Source of the DNA: Psychrobacter celer
GTDB taxonomy: Bacteria; Pseudomonadota; Gammaproteobacteria; Pseudomonadales; Moraxellaceae
Assembly: GCF_016107555.1 (NCBI RefSeq)
Contig: NZ_JABASU010000001.1
Location: forward strand, 186,001-250,000
Direction: 5' to 3'
Length of the DNA stretch: 64,000 nucleotides
The notes under the pieces were generated by a model, which saw only the letters and a program-made list of their open reading frames with translations, was not told where the DNA came from and did no database searches. Positions 35,300 to 44,852 of the stretch are shown piece after piece; position 1 is the stretch's first letter; each line of letters begins with the position of its first letter. The position numbers and the translations under genes were made by a program.

Positions 35300-35627
35300 A
35301 CAGTGTGTCCTAGTAGCGAGTGCCCTAATAAATATAAAAAGCTGGTAAAAAGAAAAATCGCCATCATTTATGGCGATAGCAGGGTTGATTGGTACCGTGA
35401 TAAACAGCTGTTACGCATAATAAAGCACCTGCCCATCAGTAGGCGGTAGTCACATGACTACCACCTACTAACTGTGACCGGCGCAGGAATTTCAAAGGCA
35501 ATAAAAGCAAATTATGCTACAGTAACGCATGGGTTTTATCCCAAACCTTCAATCAAAGCTTACTCCAAGCTGTTGTGAGACGTTTTATATAGTCTGAAAT
35601 ACAAATTATCTAATGATAGGCCTTTTT
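35300..35627. other. Divergent promoter region gmk / ispH
   Basis: 328 bases between divergent starts, without a gene. A small hairpin (ATCGCCAT / ATGGCGAT, 35357-35377) and a larger near-palindrome (35438-35469) are present. Confidence 0.5.
35438..35469. promoter_or_regulatory. 32-bp near-perfect palindrome between gmk and ispH
   Basis: AGTAGGCGGTAGTCA (35438-35452), 2 bases, then TGACTACCACCTACT (35455-35469). One mismatch in 15 pairs. No T-run on either side. Its place in a divergent promoter region suggests a binding site for a dimeric regulator, or a structured leader. Confidence 0.4.
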
Positions 35628-36584
35628 ATGCAAATTTATCTTGCCAATCCGCGGGGATTTTGTGCTGGTGTCGATCGCGCTATTGCGATTGTCAACGAAG
35701 CATTGACACGTTTTGAGCCGCCCATTTATGTCCGCCACGAGGTGGTACATAATAAATTTGTGGTCTCAGACTTGGCCAATCGCGGCGCGGTATTCGTTGA
35801 AGAATTGGATGAAGTACCAGATGGCTCCATCGTTATCTTTTCAGCACACGGGGTATCAAAGGCGGTCGAGGATGAGGCTGAGCGCCGCGATTTGACGGTA
35901 TTTGACGCCACTTGTCCGCTCGTCACCAAAGTGCATATCGAAGTGGCAAAGTTTGCACAAGAGGGCATGGATGCTGTGCTGATCGGCCATGCTGGACATC
36001 CAGAAGTCGAAGGCACTATGGGGCGATTTAACCGTGGGCATGGCGGTCAGATTCATCTGGTCGAAAACGAAAGTGATGTGGCTGCACTCAATGTCCAAGA
36101 CGCTGAGCGCCTAGCGTTTGTCACCCAAACCACACTATCGATGGATGATACCGCGCGCGTCATCGATGCACTGCGCGATAAGTTTCCAAGTATTCAAGGC
36201 CCGCGCAAAGACGATATCTGCTACGCCACCCAAAACCGCCAAGATGCGGTCAAAGACTTGGCGAGCCGCTGTGAAGTGGTGTTGGTCGTTGGCTCACCAA
36301 ACTCATCAAACTCCAACCGTCTGCGCGAGCTGGCCGAACGTATGGATTGCCGAGCGTATCTGATAGACAATGCCAGCGAGATGGACAAAAGCTGGCTGGA
36401 GGGTGTGCAGAGTATCGGGGTGACGGCTGGTGCCTCAGCGCCGGAAGTCCTGATCCAAGAAGTACTAAAGCAGCTACAAGACTGGGGTGGCGATTTGCCA
36501 AGCGAGCTATCGGGTATCGAAGAAAACGTGACGTTTAGCCTGCCAAAAGCACTGCGCATTCCGGTCACTCAAGTAGGCAAGTGA
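35628..36584 (+). CDS. ispH: 4-hydroxy-3-methylbut-2-enyl diphosphate reductase
   Basis: The last enzyme of the MEP isoprenoid pathway; an iron-sulfur protein making IPP and DMAPP from HMBPP. ATG 35628 gives [12 protein letters not shown] and 318 residues. A start at 35613 is possible but lacks support from family alignment. The three cluster Cys are visible: GFCAGVDRA (Cys12), [11 protein letters not shown] (Cys96) and [11 protein letters not shown] (about Cys197), along with the active-site THSE-like region [12 protein letters not shown] and [10 protein letters not shown]. Followed immediately by a small membrane-protein gene. Confidence 0.97.
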   Translation: MQIYLANPRGFCAGVDRAIAIVNEALTRFEPPIYVRHEVVHNKFVVSDLANRGAVFVEELDEVPDGSIVIFSAHGVSKAVEDEAERRDLTVFDATCPLVTKVHIEVAKFAQEGMDAVLIGHAGHPEVEGTMGRFNRGHGGQIHLVENESDVAALNVQDAERLAFVTQTTLSMDDTARVIDALRDKFPSIQGPRKDDICYATQNRQDAVKDLASRCEVVLVVGSPNSSNSNRLRELAERMDCRAYLIDNASEMDKSWLEGVQSIGVTAGASAPEVLIQEVLKQLQDWGGDLPSELSGIEENVTFSLPKALRIPVTQVGK

Positions 36585-36585
36585 T

Positions 36586-36837
36586 ATGAGTCAACAGCAG
36601 CCAAAAACAAAGTTTGTCTTAGCAGAAGCCACGCTAGATGAGATCAACAAGCAGCTAAAAATCAATACCTTTGTCACCATCGTCTTGGTGCTGATGCTGC
36701 TACTCAATACCGCTCAGTTTATAAAGGGTTATAGCGTCTTATATGGCGTACTGATTGCGGTGATGGCGTTTTTTCTATTTATCATGGTCAAGAGTCGTAT
36801 ACTGCTGACCATGCAAAAACAACGATTGAGCAAATAA
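36586..36837 (+). CDS. Small membrane protein
   Basis: 83 residues, starting 1 base after the ispH stop codon, which implies translational coupling. A polar N-terminal 28 residues (KFVLAEATLDEINKQLKIN) are followed by two hydrophobic helices (about residues 29-46 and 51-69) and a basic end (MQKQRLSK). No family recognised. The tight link with ispH suggests a common transcript but gives no function. Confidence 0.65.
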   Translation: MSQQQPKTKFVLAEATLDEINKQLKINTFVTIVLVLMLLLNTAQFIKGYSVLYGVLIAVMAFFLFIMVKSRILLTMQKQRLSK

Positions 36838-36840
36838 CGT

Positions 36841-36945
36841 ATGCTTATCGAATCCGGCAACACGTTACTCCAACCAAGCTCATATAAGGTATACGTCGAC
36901 GATAAGTCAGGCAAGATCAGCCAGACAGTTTGGGGTCATAAATAG
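36841..36945 (+). CDS. Possible 34-residue peptide gene
   Basis: An ATG frame starts 3 bases after the stop of the preceding small membrane gene and ends at a TAG at 36943-36945. The peptide (MLIESGNTLLQPSSYKVYVD..., ending TVWGHK) is polar and soluble. No clear ribosome binding site other than the preceding gene's end, so it would depend on coupling. It may be chance or the remnant of a larger gene. Confidence 0.22.
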   Translation: MLIESGNTLLQPSSYKVYVDDKSGKISQTVWGHK

Positions 36946-36989
36946 TGTACTTTAAATAAAAAAGAGAATCGAAAATATTAAGGAAAATT

Positions 36990-37805
36990 ATGTCAGCGTA
37001 TTACAAATTGGTCAAACGCGAACCATTGGCAGAGGGCGTCAGTGTCGCGCATTATCAGCCGACCCAGCATGCCCAAGGCGCGTGGAATGAGCACGAGCAA
37101 CATATGGCACCAGCCACTGGGGTACTGAGCGCTGAGCTGCAAGGGTATGCGCCGCAAAAAAACATGCGTATTGCTCGTATTAGCTTAGATATTTTGGGGC
37201 TGATACCGCTTGATGAGTTTACCATCACCACGCGCTGTATTCGCCCAGGTAAGACCATCGAGCTTGTCGAGGCGGTAATGAGCAGCCGTGGTCGAGATGC
37301 CATTATTGCTAGGGCATGGCGACTGCTGACGCAAGACACCAGCGCCATCGCTGGCATTGAGGATCAACCAGCACAGCATAAGCCTGAAACGTTGCCTGCT
37401 TGGGAGGATATGAAAGGCTGGCCGGGCGGCTTTATCGAAAGTGTGCGCTTGGTGGCCGCTCCAGATCGCCGAGAAGGTCGCGGCATGGTTTGGATAACCA
37501 ACGAGGTCGAGATGGTAGAGGGCGTACCCACTGATGATATGGTGCATCTGCTGGGCATGGTCGATACTGCCAATGGCGTGGTACCAAGACTGGGTTTAGG
37601 GCTGTCAAAACTAGAGTGGATGTTTCCCAATACAGACCTGCAAATCCATATGTACCGTGTCCCTAAAGGTCGCTGGCTCGGTATCGAGGCGGTACAGCAG
37701 TATGGCGCTGATGGTATCGGGCTGACCAGTGCTGTGCTCCACGATGTGCATGGTCCCTTTGGTCGTAGCGAGCAAATACTGACCATCCGCCCGATGCCGC
37801 GCTAG
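36990..37805 (+). CDS. Acyl-CoA thioesterase family protein (double hotdog)
   Basis: 271 residues, cytoplasmic. The layout is that of the TesB-like/4HBT_3 family: first hotdog with MRIARISLDILGLIPLDEFTITTRCIRPGKTIELVEAVM (the conserved strand pair after the central helix), second hotdog with the pattern VHLLGMVDTANGVVPRLG and LQIHMYRVPKGRWLGIEAVQQYGADGIGLTSAVLHDVHGPFGRSEQIL near the C-terminus, where the last phrase is a strong family hallmark. Likely hydrolyses acyl-CoA; chain length is unknown. ATG 36990 is preceded by AAGGAAA. Confidence 0.82.
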   Translation: MSAYYKLVKREPLAEGVSVAHYQPTQHAQGAWNEHEQHMAPATGVLSAELQGYAPQKNMRIARISLDILGLIPLDEFTITTRCIRPGKTIELVEAVMSSRGRDAIIARAWRLLTQDTSAIAGIEDQPAQHKPETLPAWEDMKGWPGGFIESVRLVAAPDRREGRGMVWITNEVEMVEGVPTDDMVHLLGMVDTANGVVPRLGLGLSKLEWMFPNTDLQIHMYRVPKGRWLGIEAVQQYGADGIGLTSAVLHDVHGPFGRSEQILTIRPMPR

Positions 37806-38178
37806 TATAAAGGAAGGTAAGCGAGCATAGGTAAGCGAGCATATACGCCGCATTCGCGACCATGCTAACTATGCTGATCATATTAACGAAGGCAAGGCAG
37901 AGCCAGAACCATGCCGATTATCGCAAAGCCTTCCATAGTTCTGAAAAATAAAATGAAATAATGTGATTAATTGATTATACAAAACAATATAAATCAGTTG
38001 TAATAGTAATCAAGCAAAGGCTAGGTAAGATAACTGCACAGGCAGGTTACTATGAACAAAATTTATCTGAACAAGAATCACCGATTTTCAAACAAACTGA
38101 CGAGGATTCTAGACGTACTGCTAGAAGCGTATTCAGTATAAGTTTGGCACTTTCATTTGTTTTTACAGGAGTATGACC
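37806..38178. other. Intergenic region upstream of katA
   Basis: 373 bases, AT-rich, no gene visible. A 14-bp unit AGGTAAGCGAGCAT is repeated twice in tandem at 37815-37842. The catalase promoter must lie here. I did not recognise an OxyR site with confidence. Confidence 0.5.
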
Positions 38179-39699
38179 ATGAGTGATAAAAAATGTCCTT
38201 ACGCCCCAACCCAATTGACCATGGGTAATGGCGCACCAGTCGCTGACAACCAAAACAGCATGACCGCAGGCAAGCGCGGCCCATTATTGGCTCAAGATAT
38301 CTGGCTCAATGAAAAGCTTGGCAATTTTGCCCGCGAAGTGATTCCAGAGCGCCGTATGCATGCCAAAGGCTCAGGCGCGTTTGGTACCTTTACCGTGACC
38401 AACGACATCAGCAAATATACCCGCGCGGCTATTTTCAGCGAAGTGGGCAAAAAAACCGAGATGTTTGCGCGCTTTAGTACTGTGGCAGGCGAGCGCGGCG
38501 CGGCCGACGCAGAGCGTGACATTCGCGGCTTTGCTTTGAAGTTTTATACCGAAGAGGGTAACTGGGACATGGTCGGTAACAACACGCCTGTGTTCTTTTT
38601 GCGCGACCCACGCAAATTCCCAGATTTAAACAAAGCGGTCAAACGCGATCCACGTACCAACATGCGCTCAGCGACCAACAACTGGGATTTTTGGACTTTA
38701 TTACCAGAAGCCTTTCACCAAGTCACCATCGTCATGAGTGATCGCGGCATCCCAGCCTCGTACAGACACATGCATGGCTTTGGCTCGCACACCTACAGCT
38801 TTTGGAATGAAGCGGGCGAGCGCTATTGGGTGAAGTTTCATTTCCGTACGCAGCAAGGCATCAAAAACTTAACCGATGACGAAGCTCGTGAAGTCGTCGG
38901 TATGGACCGCGAAAGTAATCAAAAAGACTTATACGATGCTATCGAAAAAGGCGATTTTCCGAAGTGGAAAATGTACGTGCAAATCATGCCAGAAGCTGAG
39001 GCAGATACCGTCCCTTATCATCCGTTTGACTTGACCAAAGTATGGCCGAAAGGGGATTATCCGCTTATCGAAGTGGGTGAGTTTGAGCTTAACAAAAACT
39101 CTGACAACTATTTTGTCGATGTCGAGCAAGCTGCGTTTGCACCTAGCAACCTAGTCCCAGGTATCAGCGTCTCACCAGACAGAATGCTCCAAAACCGCTT
39201 GGTAAACTACGCTGATGCCCAGCGTTACCGTGTCGGTGTCAACCATCAGCAGATCCCTGTCAACAAACCGCGTTGCCCTGTGATGAGCAACCACCGTGAT
39301 GGTCAAGGCCGCGTCGATGACAACTATGGCAGCCGCCCACACTATGAGCCAAACAGCTTTAGCCAGTGGCAGGAGCAGCCTGATTATGCCGAGCCACCCT
39401 TAAAGATTGATGGCGATGCGGCGCACTATGATTTTCGCGAAGACGACAGCGACTACTTTAGCCAGCCACGCGCGTTGTTTCATTTGATGAGTGCTGAGCA
39501 GCAGCAGGTCTTGTTTGATAATACCGCCAGAAACATGGCAGGCGTGCCAGACTTTATCCAGTATCGTCATATTCGCAACTGCCACTGGTGTGACCCTGCG
39601 TATGGCGAGGGCGTGGCCAAGGCTTTGGGCTTGAGCGTCGAAGATGCGATGGCTGCCCGTGACGCTGATCCAGCGCGTCATCTGCCAAGCTGTCTATAA
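38179..39699 (+). CDS. katA: Catalase (monofunctional haem catalase, small-subunit type)
   Basis: Breaks down hydrogen peroxide to water and oxygen. ATG 38179 is preferred because AGGAG (38167-38171) lies 7 bases upstream. ATG 38173 would leave only one base between site and start. The product has 506 residues, small-subunit size. Catalytic His in [13 protein letters not shown], Asn in [39 protein letters not shown], and the proximal haem Tyr in [15 protein letters not shown] are present. No signal peptide, so probably cytoplasmic. Followed by a good terminator. It has no obvious operon partner. Confidence 0.97.
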   Translation: MSDKKCPYAPTQLTMGNGAPVADNQNSMTAGKRGPLLAQDIWLNEKLGNFAREVIPERRMHAKGSGAFGTFTVTNDISKYTRAAIFSEVGKKTEMFARFSTVAGERGAADAERDIRGFALKFYTEEGNWDMVGNNTPVFFLRDPRKFPDLNKAVKRDPRTNMRSATNNWDFWTLLPEAFHQVTIVMSDRGIPASYRHMHGFGSHTYSFWNEAGERYWVKFHFRTQQGIKNLTDDEAREVVGMDRESNQKDLYDAIEKGDFPKWKMYVQIMPEAEADTVPYHPFDLTKVWPKGDYPLIEVGEFELNKNSDNYFVDVEQAAFAPSNLVPGISVSPDRMLQNRLVNYADAQRYRVGVNHQQIPVNKPRCPVMSNHRDGQGRVDDNYGSRPHYEPNSFSQWQEQPDYAEPPLKIDGDAAHYDFREDDSDYFSQPRALFHLMSAEQQQVLFDNTARNMAGVPDFIQYRHIRNCHWCDPAYGEGVAKALGLSVEDAMAARDADPARHLPSCL

Positions 39700-39770
39700 G
39701 CCGCGACGCATCGCTTGGCGCGCCTAGAGGTGGCAAGCGAGGCAATGCCACTCAATGCTAAAAAATCATA

Positions 39771-39803
39771 AAAACCGCTTAAGTCAACTTAGGCGGTTTT
39801 TTT
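39771..39803 (+). terminator. Terminator after katA
   Basis: AAAACCGCTTAAG (39771-39783) pairs with CTTAGGCGGTTTT (39788-39800) with one G-T pair, 4-base loop, followed by T. Confidence 0.75.
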
Positions 39804-39847
39804 GTGGACGATTTTTATGGCCAATCTTGGTTTTTGCGGTATTTTGG

Positions 39848-39874
39848 CTTGAAATTTTTGCCTGTGCCCCTATC
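39848..39874 (+). promoter_or_regulatory. Candidate heat-shock (sigma-32) promoter of htpG
   Basis: CTTGAAA (exact -35 consensus, 39848-39854), 12 bases, CCCCTATC (39867-39874, CCCC core kept). It lies about 130 bases before htpG, a classical sigma-32 gene in E. coli. Confidence 0.5.
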
Positions 39875-40002
39875 TGATTAACCAGCCTAACAGTATTTAT
39901 CGCCCAGCCTTTATGGCCAGAGATGCCATACTGTTGGTATTGGAAATTTGTGATTCACCGCTGCTGATGACAGCATCTTTGGTATGAATAATAGGAGTTT
40001 TT

Positions 40003-41982
40003 ATGAGTGAGCAGACCCAAGTGGACAATCAAAGTTCCGCTGATGTAAAAAAACACAGTTTTGAAGCAGAAGTCGCCCAGCTACTGCACTTGGTGACCCA
40101 TTCGCTATATTCTAATGCCGATATTTTCGTTCGTGAGCTGGTCTCTAACGCCTCGGACGCTTGTGATAAGTTGCGCTTTGAAGCCACCAACGATGACAGC
40201 CTTTATGAAGACGACGGTGAGCTTAAAATTCGCATCGATATCGACACCGAGGCCAAAACCATCAGCTTTATCGATAATGGTATCGGTATGAATGAAGCCG
40301 ATGCCATCGAAAACCTAGGTACCATCGCCAAATCAGGCACCAAAGCTTTCTTAGATAAGCTATCTGAGTCGCAAAAACAAGACGGTCAGCTGATCGGTCA
40401 GTTTGGGGTGGGTTTTTATTCAGGGTTTATCGTGGCCGACACCATCACCGTTGAGTCGCGCAAAGCTGGTGAGCCTGCCAATCAAGGCGTTCGCTGGGTA
40501 TCTGATGGCACGGGAAGCTTTACGGTTGAGACCATCACAAAAGACACTCGCGGCACCCGTATCACGCTGCACTTAAAAGAAGAATACAGTGAAGGTGAAG
40601 ACAACTACCTAGACCGCGGAAAGATCAAGCGTTTGGTCAACAAATACTCAGATCACATCAGCTTGCCGATTCAGATGCGTAAAGAAGTTTGGCAAGAAGA
40701 TGTCAAAGAGGAAGGTGCGGACGAAAATGATAGTAGCGACGCACCAGCCGGCGGCCAGATGGTCTTGACCGATGAGTGGGAAACCATCAACAAAGCCAGT
40801 GCGCTGTGGACACGCTCAGCATCTGAAATCGAAGATGATGAATATGTCGATTTTTATAAAAACATCACTTATGACATGGACGATCCGCTCACATGGACAC
40901 ACAACCGTGTCGAAGGCCGCGTGCAGTATACCCAGCTGTTATATATTCCTAAAAAAGCGCCGATGGATTTGTACACACGCGAGCAGCAGCACGGGCTAAA
41001 GCTGTATGTCAAACGCGTCTTTATCATGGATGAAGCAGAGCAGCTACTACCGATGTATCTGCGCTTTGTCAAAGGGGTGATCGACTCTGCTGACTTACCA
41101 CTGAACGTCAGCCGTGAGCTGTTGCAAGAGTCACGCGATGTAAAATCTATCCGTGATGGTAACGCGCGCCGCGTACTGACTTTGCTGGCGAGCCTTGCCA
41201 ACAGCGAGGACAGCGACAAGCAAGAAAAATTTGCGCAGTTCTATAGCGAGTTTGGCGATGTCATCAAAGAAGGTCTAGGCGAGGACATGGGCAACCAAGC
41301 GCGTATTGCCAAGCTGCTGCGCTATGCCACCAGCACCAATGACAAGGTCGAGACCAGCTTTGAGGACTATAAAGCGCGTATGAAAGATGGGCAAAAAGCC
41401 ATCTACTATCTCACGGCAGACAACCTCGCTGCTGCCAAAAACAGCCCGCAGCTTGAGCTGTTTAAGAAAAAAGGCATCGAAGTGATCTTGATGACCAGCC
41501 GTGTTGATGAGTGGGCGATGAACTTCTTGACCCACTTTGATGACACGCCGCTACAAAACATCGCCAAAGGTGCGGTAGATTTGGGCGATTTGCAAGACGA
41601 AGAAGAAAAAGCGGAAGCGGAAAAGGCGCAAGAGGCCATGAAGCCAGTCGTTGACAAACTAAAAACGACCCTAGGCGCACGTGCTAAAGACGTCAAAGTC
41701 TCAACGCGTCTGGTCGACAGCCCAGCGTGTTTAGTGGTCGGCGAAGGTGAGCTCTCCCCGCAGATGATTCAGATGCTCAAGCAAATGGGTCAAGAGGTGC
41801 CAGAGAGTAAGCCCACGCTTGAAGTCAACCCAGAGCATCCATTGATCAAAAAACTAGAAACCAGCGAGCAGTTTGATGAGCTGGCGCAAGTGATTTTTGA
41901 TCAAGCACTATTGGCCGACGGTGGTCAACTTGACGACCCAGCCGCGTATCTAAAACGCGTCAACGAGCTATTGATGAAGTAA
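40003..41982 (+). CDS. htpG: Chaperone HtpG (bacterial Hsp90)
   Basis: An ATP-dependent chaperone, cytoplasmic dimer. 659 residues, slightly longer than E. coli HtpG (624). The GHKL ATP site is intact: [45 protein letters not shown] and [10 protein letters not shown]. The middle domain has the catalytic Arg region [15 protein letters not shown]. The extra length comes mainly from a charged insert near residues 225-250 ([20 protein letters not shown]), analogous in place to the charged linker of other Hsp90 proteins, and from a Glu/Ala-rich stretch near residue 530. ATG 40003 has AGGAG 8 bases upstream. A hairpin terminator follows. Confidence 0.98.
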   Translation: MSEQTQVDNQSSADVKKHSFEAEVAQLLHLVTHSLYSNADIFVRELVSNASDACDKLRFEATNDDSLYEDDGELKIRIDIDTEAKTISFIDNGIGMNEADAIENLGTIAKSGTKAFLDKLSESQKQDGQLIGQFGVGFYSGFIVADTITVESRKAGEPANQGVRWVSDGTGSFTVETITKDTRGTRITLHLKEEYSEGEDNYLDRGKIKRLVNKYSDHISLPIQMRKEVWQEDVKEEGADENDSSDAPAGGQMVLTDEWETINKASALWTRSASEIEDDEYVDFYKNITYDMDDPLTWTHNRVEGRVQYTQLLYIPKKAPMDLYTREQQHGLKLYVKRVFIMDEAEQLLPMYLRFVKGVIDSADLPLNVSRELLQESRDVKSIRDGNARRVLTLLASLANSEDSDKQEKFAQFYSEFGDVIKEGLGEDMGNQARIAKLLRYATSTNDKVETSFEDYKARMKDGQKAIYYLTADNLAAAKNSPQLELFKKKGIEVILMTSRVDEWAMNFLTHFDDTPLQNIAKGAVDLGDLQDEEEKAEAEKAQEAMKPVVDKLKTTLGARAKDVKVSTRLVDSPACLVVGEGELSPQMIQMLKQMGQEVPESKPTLEVNPEHPLIKKLETSEQFDELAQVIFDQALLADGGQLDDPAAYLKRVNELLMK

Positions 41983-42006
41983 ACACGACTGATATCAGTG
42001 ACTAAT

Positions 42007-42041
42007 AAAGGAGGTCTTGTACTCAAGGCCTCTTTTTTTAT
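42007..42041 (+). terminator. Terminator after htpG
   Basis: AAAGGAGGTCTTG pairs with CAAGGCCTCTTT with a one-base bulge and a 4-base loop, followed by seven T. Confidence 0.7.
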
Positions 42042-42215
42042 ATGTTTTTATGTAAATATAGCCGAATTTTACAAATCAGCCTTATCCTCTTAGGCGACAA
42101 TTCGTTACAATCGCGATAGATTAGCGCGCTAAGCTGTTTGGCTGGGTTTTTTATTTTTAACCCTGTTTTATCGTCAATTAGGAATAAAACTGCTGTCGGT
42201 ACACCGTACAAACAT

Positions 42216-42251
42216 TAGGGCGTGTTGAACATTCAACTGTGGCACTGACAG
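42216..42251. mobile_element. Solo end of the inverted-repeat element
   Basis: The 20-base TAGGGCGTGTTGAACATTCA at 42216-42235 equals the terminal repeat of the 268-bp element. The following AC...GGCACTGACAG matches the inner sequence of that element's right end read in reverse, with three substitutions. No second end is seen nearby, so this is a remnant, 59 bases before the C13 peptidase gene. Confidence 0.7.
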
Positions 42252-42309
42252 TAAAGCGTGCTATCCTTGATTTGCGTTATTTCTCTCGACTGGCTAGAGG
42301 TCTAAGTCT

Positions 42310-43779
42310 TTGTCACTTGCGTCGTTAAAAACCGTATCGCTTCAGCGTTTTTCGCTCAATTTCGCGGCCAATATCATTGCAACCTTATGGATGCTAGTAG
42401 GCTCAACGCGGGCGTTTTCTTGGGTCAAGCCTACGTTTATACAGTTTGCTGTTTTTGCGCTATTGGCGCTGGGCAGTAATGTGCTGTTTTCGTGGCTGGC
42501 AGCCGAAAATGGCAGCGTGTTTAATGAGCAAGGACTGGTCAGCTATCTTATTTGGCCGATGATTATTTTGCTCGGTGGTATCATCTTGGCGCGACGAGCG
42601 AGCAATCAAGCCTTGGTGTTTGTGCCCGTGGTGCTATGGCTGGTCGCGGATACGTTATCGGCGCTGCTACAAAGCTTGGTACAGTTTTTGGGCGGTCATG
42701 GCTGGCTACCTGACTGGAGCTATTCGTTTTTACCTATTTTATTTTTGCTGCTTTTTTTGTGGCAGACATTGGCATTGCTTTGGATATTTTCGCGGCGTCT
42801 GCGTATTCCGTGGTGGGAGCGTATCCTTGTGCTGCTCGGTGCGGTGGCGCTTTTGACTATCTGGCAGCGTAACGTCGCTGATCAGCCAATATTTAAACAA
42901 ATCCCTATCGAGCCTGTGCTAGAGGAGGCGGCGCTCTATAAGCAGCCGCGTTTGCTCCAAAACGCTCTAAACAGTATCGATCCGGGTATCACGGGCAAAA
43001 CCGACTGGTATTTTATGGGTGTGGCGGGGTTTTCTGAGCAAAATGTATTTCGCTCGGAGATCAATAAAGTCCGTGAGCTGTTTGATGTGCGGTTTGGTAC
43101 CAGTGGTCGCTCGCTTGCTTTGATTAATAATACTTATAGCTGGCTAGATGAGCCGGTGGCGACCAAGACTAGTATCTTGCGCGGGCTAAAAAAAATTGGC
43201 CAACAGATGAATACCGATGAAGATGTGCTGTTTATGACGCTCTCATCACACGGCACCGAAGACCTGATACAATTGGCCAACCCGCCGCTCGCCATGGAAA
43301 ACCTCGACGCGGCATGGCTGCGTGAGGCACTGGATGCGTCTGGTATTCGCTGGCGAGTGATTGTGCTCTCGGCTTGTTACTCAGGCTCATTTATCGACGA
43401 GCTGGCGTCGCCGACTACAGTGGTGATTACCGCCTCAGCTGCTGACAAGATGTCGTTTGGTTGTACCAACACCGCTGAGATGACTTACTTTGGGCAGGCG
43501 TTTTTTGCCGAGAGCTTGCGTAGCAATACCAGCTTTGCGGCGGCCTTTAAAGACGCAAGGCGGCGGGTTAGTAAGCGCGAAAACCTGATGGGCTTTGAGC
43601 CCTCTGAGCCGCAAATGGCCATCGGTAGTCTAATGGAGACGGCGCTGCCAGCCTTTGAGCAAGTGCTGTTTGATAAAACGCGGCCGCCAGTGGCACGCAT
43701 TATAGACAGGGCTGGCATCGATACCGCACCTAAAAACGCTGCCCGTCCAGCAGTCGCCCCTATTGATGAGATACGTTGA
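42310..43779 (+). CDS. Membrane-anchored C13 (legumain-like) family cysteine peptidase
   Basis: 489 residues from TTG 42310 (GAGG about 9 bases upstream). ATG 42391 is an alternative. The N-terminal 180 residues form five or six membrane helices. The soluble C-terminal domain, from about residue 220, has the caspase/legumain-type catalytic dyad: FMTLSSHGTED (His314) after a hydrophobic strand, and VIVLSACYSGSFIDEL (Cys356) after the next one, followed by VVITASAADKMSFGC. This H-G and A-C-Y-S-G pattern is that of peptidase family C13, which in eukaryotes includes legumain and GPI transamidase. Bacterial members are poorly studied. The substrate is unknown. A solo inverted-repeat end lies just upstream. 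Confidence 0.78.
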   Translation: MSLASLKTVSLQRFSLNFAANIIATLWMLVGSTRAFSWVKPTFIQFAVFALLALGSNVLFSWLAAENGSVFNEQGLVSYLIWPMIILLGGIILARRASNQALVFVPVVLWLVADTLSALLQSLVQFLGGHGWLPDWSYSFLPILFLLLFLWQTLALLWIFSRRLRIPWWERILVLLGAVALLTIWQRNVADQPIFKQIPIEPVLEEAALYKQPRLLQNALNSIDPGITGKTDWYFMGVAGFSEQNVFRSEINKVRELFDVRFGTSGRSLALINNTYSWLDEPVATKTSILRGLKKIGQQMNTDEDVLFMTLSSHGTEDLIQLANPPLAMENLDAAWLREALDASGIRWRVIVLSACYSGSFIDELASPTTVVITASAADKMSFGCTNTAEMTYFGQAFFAESLRSNTSFAAAFKDARRRVSKRENLMGFEPSEPQMAIGSLMETALPAFEQVLFDKTRPPVARIIDRAGIDTAPKNAARPAVAPIDEIR

Positions 43780-43873
43780 TCTTATCAATATAAAACAGCA
43801 TGGCCCATGTATTCTCTCGTTAAGCGTCATATATTTGACCAGTATTTTATTTTAGATAAAAAGGATCTGACTT

Positions 43874-44764
43874 ATGAATAACTCCTATCATCATAGCCTC
43901 TCTGCCAGCTCACAGCTCACGCAGCTTAGTGTCAATCGCTGTTTTGATGGCGAGCAGCACTATTATAGCCATCAGTCGACAGCGACAAAGACTGCGATGA
44001 CATTTAGTATCTACTTGCCAGATGAGGCGCTTGCAGGTCGCCGCTGTCCAGCTGTCTTGTATTTATCAGGTTTGACGTGTAATGCCGATAACGTCACGCA
44101 CAAAGCGCATTTTCAACAAAAATGCAGCGAGCTTGGGATGATATTTATCGCGCCAGACACCTCGCCGAGAAGTAGTGAGTCGGTGGATGTGCCAAATGAT
44201 GAGCGTTATTTTGTCGGGCAGGGCGCCAGCTACTATGTCGATGCTGCACAGGCACCGTGGTCCGAGCATTTTAATATGCAAAGTTATATCGTAGATGAGC
44301 TATATGACTTACTACGCTCAGAGTTTCCTATCGATAGCATCGGTGTGACAGGGCACTCGATGGGTGGTCATGGGGCACTGCTATTGGGGTTTAAATTCCC
44401 GAGTAAGTTTGTCAGCGTATCAGCGCTGTCGCCAGTATGCGCCGCCAGCGAGTCGGCATGGGGCGAGGCTGCTTTTACAGAGTACTTTGGTGATGATAAA
44501 GCGCAGTGGGCGCAAGCAGATGTAGCAAAAACGATAGAAAAAGTCGGTCAGCAGTATACAAGTATTTTGGTCGATCAAGGCGCGGCGGACAATTTTTTGG
44601 CAGACGGCCAATTACAGACCAATAAGTTGCTTGACGCTTGTGAAAAAGCCAAACAGCCCTTAACATTACGTTATCAAGCAGGGCATGACCATAGCTATTA
44701 CTTTATCCAAACTTTTATTAATGATCATATCGAGCACCATTGGCGTATGGCGCAGTTTGGCTAG
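43874..44764 (+). CDS. fghA: S-formylglutathione hydrolase
   Basis: Hydrolyses S-formylglutathione to formate and glutathione in formaldehyde detoxification. 296 residues, esterase-D type alpha/beta hydrolase. LYLSGLTCNADNVTHKA, PDTSPRSSESVDVPND, the nucleophile in GVTGHSMGGHGALLL, Asp in VDQGAADNFL and His in AGHDHSYYFIQTF form the family pattern and triad. An AAGGAT site precedes the ATG. The glutathione-dependent formaldehyde dehydrogenase gene (adhC/frmA) that usually accompanies it is not in this window. Confidence 0.95.
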   Translation: MNNSYHHSLSASSQLTQLSVNRCFDGEQHYYSHQSTATKTAMTFSIYLPDEALAGRRCPAVLYLSGLTCNADNVTHKAHFQQKCSELGMIFIAPDTSPRSSESVDVPNDERYFVGQGASYYVDAAQAPWSEHFNMQSYIVDELYDLLRSEFPIDSIGVTGHSMGGHGALLLGFKFPSKFVSVSALSPVCAASESAWGEAAFTEYFGDDKAQWAQADVAKTIEKVGQQYTSILVDQGAADNFLADGQLQTNKLLDACEKAKQPLTLRYQAGHDHSYYFIQTFINDHIEHHWRMAQFG

Positions 44765-44852
44765 TGGCTTGTTTGTTTCGAGCTGTTTTTTGTGCGTAGG
44801 CTTTCATATAGGTGCTGTACGGTAGATTGCTTATGTTTATTAAGGTTAAAAT

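Larger units (their letters stand above)
39700..40002. other. katA-htpG intergenic region
   Basis: 303 bases with the katA terminator (39771-39803) and a candidate sigma-32 promoter (39848-39874). No gene. Confidence 0.6.
41983..42309. other. htpG-C13 peptidase intergenic region
   Basis: 327 bases containing the htpG terminator (42007-42041) and a solitary end of the inverted-repeat element (42216-42251). No gene visible. Confidence 0.55.

Noticed and set aside
37815-37842. Two tandem copies of a 14-bp unit after the thioesterase gene
   Set aside because: Too few copies to treat as a regulatory or phase-variable repeat; noted in the region entry only.
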